From Branchiostoma belcheri (Eukaryota > Chordata > Leptocardii > Amphioxiformes > Branchiostomatidae), in the NCBI RefSeq assembly GCF_001625305.1, contig NW_017804043.1:2083887-2147886 (forward strand): 64,000 bases of DNA. The letters are read 5' to 3'. The notes under the pieces are model-generated. The model was given only the letters and a program-made list of their open reading frames with translations. It searched no databases and was not told the DNA's origin. Shown here piece after piece: positions 54,501 through 64,000 of the stretch. Each line of letters opens with the position of its first letter. The first letter of the stretch is position 1. The position numbers were made by a program, and so were the translations under genes.

Positions 54501-55796
54501 CCATGGTCAGCTGTCACCATCAGGCACATCTCTATAAACTTACAGGCATACGCTGGCAGTCTGAGGGGGAAGATAGTTTACATCATGTTACATAAACATG
54601 TAGCTTGTGTACTGATTTACCTGGACAATATCTAACAAATGCCTATTAGGCCACACTGACTTAATTTTATGGATAACATCCTCTGGAGAACCCCAAACCA
54701 TCCAAAAAAATGCTGCTAAACCAGAGGAACACAAAGCTGGTATTGTGAATTGAAGGTAGTACACAAAGACTTTTACGATAAGCCGGCACATACCATGGAC
54801 TACAGAGGATGGCACCCAGGCTAGAGCCTTGGAGGATGTGATTTTTTTTTAGAACAGGCGAAAATCAGTGTCCACGCGCAGATTTCATCCATATTAAGAT
54901 TAAATCAGTGTGGCCTTAGTAAACATTAGAAATTCCACCAATGATTGTAAAAGCTCATTCTCATCCAATACTACATTTAACACAACTTCAGCGCCTAAAT
55001 ACTATCTTAGCAGGGTGAAGCTTAAAGACATGGTAGTTCCATACCTCCTCTGGAACCACAGAAGTGACAGCACCCCTCCGATGCCCATGTCCTCCTTAAA
55101 CACATCAGAGATGGGCATGCCTGCATACAGCAGCTCCTGGCCTCTCTCGTCACAGATGGACGTCATGAAGGATGCCGGCTTACGGATCAGTCCAAGCTCC
55201 TGATGTGACATGAAGTGTTAGTCCATACTAGTTTAATTTGTTGGTTCTTAACTTAAGAAATAACAAGGCTGAACTGGACTATCATTATAGATAAATGTCA
55301 TGAAGGATATTGGCTCACACACCAAGCTTCCAAATTTCTACAGATAAGAAAAAATTGCTACAGATGTAACTTGTTATGGCCATATACCAAACATAATTTG
55401 TTGGGTGTTGGGCTAAAAAAGTAGTGAACTGGACTATTAAGAATAAACAAAACATGATGTAACACAGGTACATTGCGACATCAAAATTCCACTGATATCA
55501 CAGGAACAATACCACAAGCCCTTGTTTCTTGGACACATATTCATGAAAACAGTAAAGCTCTAGTAGATACATACCCTAGCCCAGGAATAGTCCATTGGCA
55601 CAGTTGGAGGGGGGACTTCGGGCTGTTCCACAATGATGCCCTCATCCCGCAGGAATTCGTACACCTCCTGGATTTTCTCTCCGAGCTCGTCAAAGCTGGT
55701 TGGAACGTACGCCCCCGCGCTGGCCAGGGCCTTGTTCTTTGCCAGTGCAGTCTCCATGTCACTGTGGGCGCTGGAGCCGGCATGGCCAAACTGGAC
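51503..55796 (-). CDS. ACLY: ACLY: phosphohistidine loop and citrate synthase-homology domain
   Basis: Exons 55575-55796, 55045-55199, 54402-54560, 53758-53893, 52832-52945, 52278-52360, 51971-52047 and 51503-51597. The first opens with [15 protein letters not shown], whose His is the phosphorylated catalytic residue (His760 in human). The later exons form the citryl-CoA lyase module homologous to citrate synthase: [59 protein letters not shown] and [16 protein letters not shown]. The family catalytic His, His and Asp (human 900, 975, 1026) are all present. The distance from that Asp to the C-terminus is 76 residues counting it, the same as in human. Confidence 0.96.
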
Positions 55797-58700
55797 CTGT
55801 TAAAGACATCACACACATGTTCAATGTCACATATCAGTCTATTGGCATATTGGCACATAGTAGCACATTCATTTGGAAAAAATTACTGACTCACGAAATC
55901 AGACCTCACAAACTCCTGAATTGTTTCATCTCGCAAAAAAAAAAAGGTATCGCAAACATAAATGAACTTACAGTGTTTTACTCCAACAATGTACAATTTT
56001 TGGATGCAACAGGCCACAATAAGTTACTAAGTAAGGGGTCGTGTGGCATAACGGCAGAGCATTTGACTCAGAACCAAGGGATCCTAGGTTCGAATCCTGC
56101 CATGTCACCGATCTTGTGCCCTTTACACAACTTTTCTCACTTCGCTCAGGTGGTAATGATTATGCCAGAATTAACATCATGATCAATCATGGGATTCGAA
56201 CCAGTAACCTTGTGATCCAGAAGAAGTGAACCCTACCTCTGAGGTGAACATGCTGGCACATGTTCCGATGCACCAGGCCACGATGGGTTTGGTGATGGTG
56301 CCGTCCTTCAGGGCTTCACAGATCTTGTACTCCTCTGTTCCTCCAACCTGAAACACCAGTCCAATCACTTAATGTTTGTTTTCTTGTTACATCACATTTG
56401 AGAATAGTTAAAGGAATTACAACAAAAGGCAACAGTGCTGCAGCGTTTGTAAAGAAGTACATCAAGTTATAGCATTTGTAGTCTCCTGTACTGCCACCTG
56501 GAAATGTGCATACTCTACACATAGATGTTTTGTGTACTCTTGAATGCTTAATATTTATAAGTATTTACACTAAAAAGTCAATCTTTATGAAAAATATTCA
56601 TCAATGCCAATTTTCTTCAAGATGGAGAAATTGTCTTACCTCTCCCAGCAACACCAGCATCTTGACATCAGGCTCACTGTTGTAGCGGATGAGATGGTCC
56701 ATGAAGGTGGTTCCTGGGTACCTACAACAACAGGGGATTCCCTCCTGTTACATACATGTACATGTACAATATCATGTACTAAGTACTATGATAGTCTACT
56801 TTATTTGAGACCACCACTTATTGCATTTAGTCTCTTCCTATCAATAGTTTTCTGCAGAACAGAAAGTGGAAGTTACCAGTAATGAAAGAAGGATACAGAT
56901 GAGTTTACTGTATCACTGTCTTGATTGTTTCAGATCATCTGCAATGTCAATAATTTCATTAATTGTGTTGAACAAAACTGACTTTCATTCAACTTGACTT
57001 TGTAAATCCTATGGTCTCTCATGATCACCCCTTGACTCTGTAACACAAAATAATTGGGCCAGGACTGACAAAGCAGTCAAGACTAGACATATATGTAGGC
57101 ACAAATCAACCAACCAACCAACCAGCAAGCAAACAAACAACCATCTCACCTGTCCCCACTGATTGCCACACCCTGTTGGTCCTACATTCTTGGATCTATC
57201 CAGAACCATGCCTGATCTTAACCATAACCTATTCAGGAACTGCATGGTTATGGAAACAACTATAGCTCTTCTGGGAGATTGTGACAACAATTGTGCCCGA
57301 CAAATCTTTCAAAGCAACTAGTAACTTACCTGTACATGTACATGTATGGACATTAACATTAGAAGATAAGAATTTCAAGTAACAACTGTCTGACCTGTCC
57401 CCACCGATGGCCACGCCCTCGTACACCCCGTTGGTCCTCCTGGATATGATGTTGTTCAGCTCGTTGGACATCCCTCCTGACCGCGAGACGTACGCCACGC
57501 TGCCCGGCCGGTACAGTTTGGAGGACAGGATGTTATCCAGCATGCCGCCTGTGTTCCCAATCTTAAAACACCCCGGCTTGATGCCTCCAACCTGGTATAG
57601 AATAGTACAATTTTTTTTTTTTCTACTTAGTGGTTGCCATGTAACACGGCCGTTAGGCCACTTCAAGGTTGGTTAACCACCTGAATGGTATCATCTGAAT
57701 GGTATTACCACCTGAATGGTATTACCACTCACCTGGGTTATGGGTTACCGAGTAGAACTGTAACAGCAACTCTTCTCCCTGAGTCAGAAACATCATGATT
57801 GAGACCAGCCCAATTTCTCAATTTTAAATTCTGCTCTTATTCTTAGACTAGTACTTTTGATTCTGAACCAGATATATTTACCGGTACTTTGTTTTGTAAA
57901 TGTCAAAACCCCAATTCAGCCTATGGGCTGCGAGAAGTGTTTGACATGCTAGTGTAACCTGTAATGACACTGTATGATATTGTATGAACAAATAAACTAT
58001 TACTACCACAAAGGGGCTTTAAATTCATGGGTCTGTATGTCTGATCAAACTGCCTGAAAATGCCCAAGCCAATGTTCCTGCCCTTTTAGTAAATTGTGAT
58101 TGTGACACCACTCACAGACTCACTCACTATCTGGTTTAGCGTCTGTTGTTCCCCATCTTCCGAGGGTTAGATATGCTTGTACACCTTTACTAAGGCTTGA
58201 TGGCAGCCATTTTGCATCTATCCTGCTGAAAATGTGGACATTACAGTCTATTTTTACAAGCAATCTGAAACTTGCCTGATGTAGCCTTTGCTACATGTAA
58301 AATACTGTTTAAGAGGAACAAAACCAGTTACAGTACACTGTACAATACACTGTACTTACCGTGGCAGGTCCAATGATGGTGACTCCCTTCTCTGAGGCCA
58401 GTTTGTTCAGCTGCCTGGTTTTTGCCTCTGGAATGCCCTCAGCAATGATGGCAATAGTACGGATCTGAAACACACAGGTCATAGTATTACATGTCATTGA
58501 ATGTAAAACATAAGACTCTCTGTATATCAAAAGCACATCTAAATATCTTTCCAACTCAGACCAAGAGGTCCCGGGTCCGATATCCTGACATGTCTGATGT
58601 TGTTTCCTGTGGGAAAGGCACTTTACATGACTTCCCTCCCTGTACGGTGGAGTTACGCCCACTGGGTCTTCAGGCTAATTGTTGATAACGAGTCCAAACA

Positions 58701-61700
58701 CTGATGAGGACACAGATGGATTTGGTGTTGCCAATGTGCCAAGATGTGCACATTTGCCACTAAAAACTGTATAGTTTTTTTTTTTAATGAAGACAATAGC
58801 AAGAGGTCTTTATAGACATTTCCACTGAAAAAGGACAGTATTTAGCCCAGGCTGGCATCCCAGTCCCCACCTGTGAGTACTGCAGAGCCTCCACAGTGGA
58901 GTCGTAGGCTGATCTCAGGGAGGCAAAACTGATGAGGACGTCAGCGTCTGTGTGCTTGGTCATGGCGTCATCCATGTTCTTGTACACTACAGACCAGAGG
59001 AAAAAAAGAGCTTTATAAGTCTATCAGACAATAAATCATTAGTGCCCTGAATGAATCAATCATGTTCTATATATTTGAAAAATGTGGTAGAACATACATG
59101 TAGGTTTAGACATAAATGTTACTGGAGCACCTCAGCATACATTTGTGCATGACTTGATAAATAATAAAACACAGTGATCTGCAAAACATTGTCTGAAACA
59201 ATTGACAGGAAAAGAGAAAAATTAAACAAGTCATACTGACCAGGGATGAGGATCTCCTTGTGTCCCCAGTAGAACTTCTGTTTGTGGTCACCACTGAAAT
59301 GTCCAACAATGTACATGAGTTTGTGATTCAGCTGGGACCAACATACAACTTTGAAATCTGTGTACAATGTGAATGCATAAATTATATACATGTAGTTGTC
59401 AATGAATATTTCTCAAGAAAAGCCATAGGCAATAGCAGGAGACAGATAGACACAGCTATGAATGGAAACAAATACTTTGTGTGCCTCGAGTGCATTTGGT
59501 TTTTGATTGTCAAATGCTGTTGAGTCAGATTATCCATGGTCAAGATGGTGTATTATGCCGAAGGACTGTTAATGTTATACAACACAGACAGAAGCTATAC
59601 ATGAACATGCATACACATGGAGATCAGACAGGACTTCTTAGTTCTGGATCAAAACTTGTTCAATATATACTATTGATTATGCAAGTCAGATTCTTCATGT
59701 CCCATTGTTCAACAAACAAAATTCTGCTACATTGCAGTGTTTGATAATAGGCATAACATCTGTGTCCATAATATCACCAGGGTCCATAATATCGCCACCT
59801 TGAGAAATAGTGTGCTTTAAGATATTTTTACTGCAACATACTTTTGGTATGCACTCCTTCACACATCAAATGTACATACCTAGGGTATGTTGCAGTAAAA
59901 ATATCTTTACTTTAAGCACACTGTTTCTCAAGGTGGCGATATAATGGACCCTGGTGATATTATGGACATGGATGTTATATGTGAGTCAGATTCTTCTGTC
60001 CCATTGTTCAACAAACAAAATTCTAACACCTTGTTTGATAATAAGGCATACCTGAAAGGATAAGTCATGGCCACGACTGATGGAGTCTTCCTGCTACAGC
60101 AGAAGTCGAAGTCCAGCATGCCCTGCACGGCACGGTTCTGCATGCCCCAGATTATAGCCTTAGAGCTCTCTGGGAGGGAGAAACAAATGGTTTACATTTT
60201 AGATGAATGAATATAAGATTATGTGTAAACATTACGTACAGCAACTCGTGAAAAAAAATCAATTAAAACAGAGAGATATGGAACTGAAAAGTATGCAGCC
60301 TACATGTACAAATGTATGGGTATTGAAGTTTGGGATTCTGCACAGACTATGTCGCAAAATATCTTTTTGATCACAAAAAATCTTTTTATGTTATGTTAAC
60401 TTATCATTTTTCTTATTTCAAAAGGGAAAGGATTGGAAACAAAGCTGCCTTAAACATAGCCTTATCTACCCCATATCTACACACTAAAACAATCTGCTAA
60501 AAGTGGTTTAGCAAGTTTGGTTATCATTTTTTCATTTCTCAAATCAGGCTTCTTAAATGGATAGAACAGGACACAATGTTGCCTTTAGTTAAAGGAAGCT
60601 TGTCCTGATTATCTACAGACCACCTCTCTACCACTCACCAGTGAAGAGTGGTTTGGCAGGTTTGGCTGCAGCGCTGCCGAAGCCGTCCTTACTGGGATGT
60701 CTCATCTTCCTGGAGCCGGGCAGGGGACTGCTGCTGCCGTCAGACACGGAACCTGTACGGCTGATCGGTGGGGTCTGAGGAGGGGAACATGTGGGAAATT
60801 CCAATATCAGAAACCAGAACATTTTGGTTGTAACATGTAAGGAAGAAAAATTACAAACAAAACTTGATCAAGATACCACATAAAAAATATTTGCTTCTAA
60901 TCCTTTAGCATCTGAGACACTCCAAACTTGTGACAAATTGTTTGATATGATAATATTATACATGTTATATGTATAATTATATATGTTACCAGTTGATGTT
61001 GCATGCCTATGGATGTGTAATACTGAAGAGTACTATACAGAGGGAGATACATATACAAATGTATATGATATTCCGTAACTGTTACAGTGTAAACCTTGAC
61101 TTTGTGGATTTGGACGTTTGATCATGGTTTCACTGAACAAATTATGGCAAAAATGTCAGATATTTTGTTTTGGTAGCTTTATACATTTGGTGGACTGTTG
61201 GGATGAAAGGAAGCACTCTAAGGCTCATGAACTCAATGCATGTAAGATTCTCCCTCACCGCTGTAGACTTGCTGCTGCCAGACAGCAGGAAGCTGGCCGT
61301 GGTCTTGTGGTCCTCAGGCTCGTCAGGGATTGGTCGTTTTCCCAGCGCCATGCCAACAATCGCCGTCATGTGGGTCTCTGTTCCGAACACGTACAGCGGG
61401 ATGCCGATATGCTGGCCTGGAAGTGAAGTACATGTACAATTGTTTTAAAGAGGAATTTTTACCTCTGTTCATGGAGGTATTATTTTTGGTGTGTCTGTGT
61501 TCTTTACTTTTCCAGCTCTCCACACACTATAGAGCAAGGACTTTATATCTCTATATCTAATGTCCTTGCTTAGGGCAGCATTATTTAAGACATTATGGAT
61601 TGATTGTCTTAATAGTTGTTCAATAAGGTAAATTTTGGGCCTCCAAGTAGGTTTCCTTGGTACTGCAGCACAACTTAGCACAGGTATCATAAGGTAAAAT

Positions 61701-63657
61701 TCAGTTCCAGCAAGGCCACAGACACATCAAAGACATTCAGTAGTAAGGCCAAAAATCTGTTGAGTGAAGAATAATTAGGTTCTATAGCAGCTATAGATGT
61801 TACACAATATATGAGTTTACAACAAAAAAAAAGCTAAAAGTTATGCATTTCTTCTACAAGTAGGTCTTGTGCTGACTGTACAACGGTTACTACAAAGTGT
61901 ACATGTAGTATGACAACTTACCCAGTTCCCTCATGATGCGCAGCCCCTCCTGGTAGTTAGGTCCTCCTCTCCTGACAAACACAGTCACATTGTACTCCTT
62001 CAGCTTAGCCTGGTAGTCCTTCAGAGCTCGCACTATACCCTACAGTACACAGAGAAACAGTATGACACCATCAGAGAATCCTTAGTATGAAGGTAATGAA
62101 ATTTTCCTGTTTTGAATACTGAAGGTCTGAATAGAAGAACTATTTGTCTACTTAGTGTTAGCCTTGTCTTTAATGACTTTATTTCGATACCCTTGAGCCA
62201 AAATTGGCTAGTCTTCCAGGGTACATAAAAAAATAAAAACATACATGAAACAGATATGTGCCTCAATAAGCAATCTTACAGCCAAGCAAGCAACATGACT
62301 GTACACAATCCAAATGCAGAATTATGCGACCTATATGCAGAATTCAGCAACCATGACTTCGTTATATAATAAGAAATCTGAAATGTTCACTACCTTGAAC
62401 GTGGCTGCCACATTTGTGAAGTTGGCAATTCCACCACCAATGATGAGCACCTTGCCTGAAAACAATCACATCAGATTCTATAAAAACTTTAAAAAGTTTA
62501 TTCATATGCAAGAAAGCCATTAGTAACGTGACAGTCACCTAAGCAAACCACAGCTACCGTTCAGAGAAGCAGTCTCCAAAGAGGGCATCATAACATGAGA
62601 TATAGGTTATAAAGAAAGAAAAGGAATAGAGAGAAAATGCAAGTTTTCCTACCAGTAGCAGCAGGATAATTTCCCTCACGGACTGCTTGTGAGGAGGAGA
62701 GGGTTTATGATTCGATTTAATGCACCTTTCAATGTTATTCTTGTGGTGAGAGGGGGGTGAGATAGTGCTGTATGTATTCCAATGTAATCCAAGAATGGTG
62801 AAGAAAAGAGTAAGTAGACTTTGACCCTTGTCCTGCTGGACTATTTTACACAATATTTTAAAGTAATTTGAAGTCACAATCAGGTCTCAGACCCCCTGAC
62901 ATTTTTTGCCCTGCGTAGTTACTTCTACTGATGCCTGCGGTTGATTGATTGTAGTTACTTATTTGTTGTGTTTCGCTGCGGTGTGATGCGTTGCACGAGA
63001 AACACCCCCAAATCGTACATACACAGGGCACTATACAGAAGGTACTGTATGTGCAACCCATATACATAGATGCATATGGGTCCCACAGGACAAGGGTTAG
63101 ATTAAGATATTATATGGAAAAACAAGGAAGACTTTCCCACCTTCTGGATGTTGATCCCGAGTCATCAGTGACAGGATTGTCTTGGCGTACTCGTAAGTTT
63201 GCCCTTCGCTGGGGGCGCCTGAATACTCTCCATAGTTCGCCAGCTCTGAGGCACCACCCAGGTCACAGATGGTGTCACTGTGGCAATAACAGTAAGTCAA
63301 TGAAACCAAAATTATCCAAAACTGAAGTAATATACTGAGGAACTCAGCCTTCAGTCACATAAGGACTGGTTGAAAGCCTGGTAAGCCCAAGAATCATGTT
63401 GAAAAATAACACTTTTAAATAACATTGTTGATGTTCATGCCAAGTACTATGAATGGATGGCAGCATAGATTCACTAAAACCAAAAGATGAGTCCAACATA
63501 GTTACCATTGACATGTTTTTGTACAGTCTTACACTAACCTGTATATGACTGAAGCTCCACCTCCAGCTACCATGGTCCAGATCCGGCCTTTTGGGTTGAG
63601 GATGGTCAGTTTCAGGGAGGCACCACTTTTGGCGTCAAGATCTGCGATGTATGCCTC
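51503..63657 (-). CDS. ACLY: ATP-citrate lyase, C-terminal three quarters (N-terminus off right edge)
   Basis: Twenty-one minus-strand exons join in frame into 850 codons plus stop (TGA at 51503-51505). The protein is colinear with animal ATP-citrate synthase, so given the usual length of about 1100 residues the first ~250 residues lie beyond position 64000. The cytosolic homotetramer makes acetyl-CoA and oxaloacetate from citrate, CoA and ATP, supplying fatty acid, sterol and acetylation pathways. Landmarks include [28 protein letters not shown], the phosphohistidine loop [26 protein letters not shown] and the C-terminal [12 protein letters not shown]. The single low-conservation stretch is the linker at 60639-60774. 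All active-site blocks visible here are intact, so I expect a functional housekeeping gene. Confidence 0.97.
53354..53490. repeat. GAGT tetranucleotide array in ACLY intron
   Basis: Continuous GAGT units with variants at the 3' side, in the intron between exons 53758-53893 and 52832-52945. Confidence 0.95.
56037..56175 (+). mobile_element. tRNA-derived SINE (copy 4)
   Basis: Starts GTCGTGTGGCATAACGGCAG, with B box GGTTCGAATCC and body CACTTCGCTCAGGTGG. It sits in an ATP-citrate lyase intron and is truncated before the A-rich end. A weaker relative (CCCGGGTCCGATATCCTGACAT) is at about 58550-58640. Confidence 0.7.
56237..60169 (-). CDS. ACLY: ACLY: CoA-binding and CoA-ligase exons
   Basis: Exons 60052-60169, 59241-59293, 58871-58986, 58360-58464, 57395-57591, 56640-56721 and 56237-56347. 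They encode [108 protein letters not shown] and [15 protein letters not shown]. These make a Rossmann-type CoA-binding domain and the flavodoxin-like ligase domain shared with succinyl-CoA synthetase alpha subunits. Exon 57395-57591 has a decayed copy of its 3' end in the next intron, at about 57145-57185. Confidence 0.96.
59757..59975. repeat. Large fold-back element in ACLY intron
   Basis: Arms of about 85 bases (TGTCCATAATATCACCAGGG and its complement) pair almost perfectly around a roughly 45-base centre. The element is flanked by direct repeats of about 65 bases (59690-59757 and 59988-60050) containing CCCATTGTTCAACAAAC; the right-hand one runs up to the splice donor of exon 60052-60169. 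Confidence 0.75.
60639..60774 (-). CDS. ACLY: ACLY: regulatory phospho-linker exon
   Basis: A 136-bp exon encodes the disordered linker between the citrate-binding half and the CoA-ligase half. It contains [13 protein letters not shown], aligned with the vertebrate RTASFSE segment whose first Ser (human Ser455) is an Akt/PKA target, so an insulin/PKA-type input may be conserved. The rest ([18 protein letters not shown]) is basic and not conserved in detail. It is shorter than the mammalian linker. The phosphorylation claim is inference from the R-x-x-S context. Confidence 0.85.
61259..63657 (-). CDS. ACLY: ACLY: citrate-binding part of the ATP-grasp half
   Basis: Exons 63539-63657, 63141-63277, 62394-62455, 61922-62039 and 61259-61416. 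They read [60 protein letters not shown], the Arg-Arg loop [13 protein letters not shown] and the block [20 protein letters not shown]. In the family the [13 protein letters not shown] and [10 protein letters not shown] loops contact citrate. The first visible exon begins in phase 0 after a clean acceptor (CTCCAG). The last exon ends in a Ser/Lys-rich tail that starts the interdomain linker. Confidence 0.95.
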
Positions 63658-64000
63658 CTGGAGTTGTCAACAATTTCAGATTCAAATCAGTTCAGAAGCA
63701 AGGACAGGATTTATATATGTTAAACTTTGAAATACAAGATTTGTGATATTGACTATGTCAACAATTTCATGTCAACAGTTATGACACCAAAATACAACAC
63801 TTCATATTCAGATAGGAGTAGTTCAGCACCAAGGACAGGACAAGTGTTAAACTACAAGAACTGTGATATAGGCCTTCTGTAGATGTCAATAAATTTCATG
63901 ACAACCTTAGATAGCTGTTATGATAAAAAACACAACATTTCAGATTCAGATAAAACTAGTTCAGCACCAAGGACAGCACCAGTTTACACTTTAATACTAT

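Overview
The window is animal nuclear DNA: long multi-exon genes with GT-AG introns, dispersed retroposons, fold-back elements and microsatellites. My best guess is a cephalochordate (Branchiostoma, amphioxus), because of the heavily shuffled extracellular domains joined to a chordate-type ATP-citrate lyase. That assignment is inference, not a database match. Three protein-coding genes account for almost all coding signal. I rebuilt their exons by hand from splice sites, and reading-frame phase is continuous through every junction. Region 1 (1-13210, minus strand) is the 5' part of a polycystin-1/REJ-family gene. It has about 999 codons in 19 exons here and runs off the left edge. Order: signal peptide, Cys-rich stretch, F5/8C (discoidin), first part of a REJ module, C-type lectin, kringle, second part of the REJ module, then the region leading to the GAIN domain. 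Region 2 (13211-16237) separates two head-to-head genes and contains a fold-back transposon but no convincing exon. Region 3 (16238-49408, plus strand) is a second, apparently complete polycystin-1-like gene of 49 exons and about 2804 residues. Order: signal peptide, hevein-type chitin-binding domain, GON domain, ricin-B lectin, six FN3 domains, fucolectin-type F5/8C, Thr/Pro linker, second F5/8C, GAIN with GPS, TM1, PLAT, a membrane block, polycystin (TOP) domain and TRPP-type channel. Region 4 (49409-51502) is the convergent 3' space. Region 5 (51503-63657, minus strand) is the 3' three quarters of ATP-citrate lyase (850 residues, 21 exons), with its N-terminal exons beyond the right edge. 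The two polycystin-like genes share a divergent 5' region but carry unrelated binding modules, as expected for cell-surface sensors built by exon shuffling. ATP-citrate lyase is an unrelated metabolic neighbour. Introns hold tRNA-derived SINEs, 3' ends of non-LTR retrotransposons, hairpin elements, TGAG/TCAC arrays, a 41-bp minisatellite, many decayed partial copies of neighbouring exons, and a recurring 17-bp motif resembling the RE1/NRSE element.
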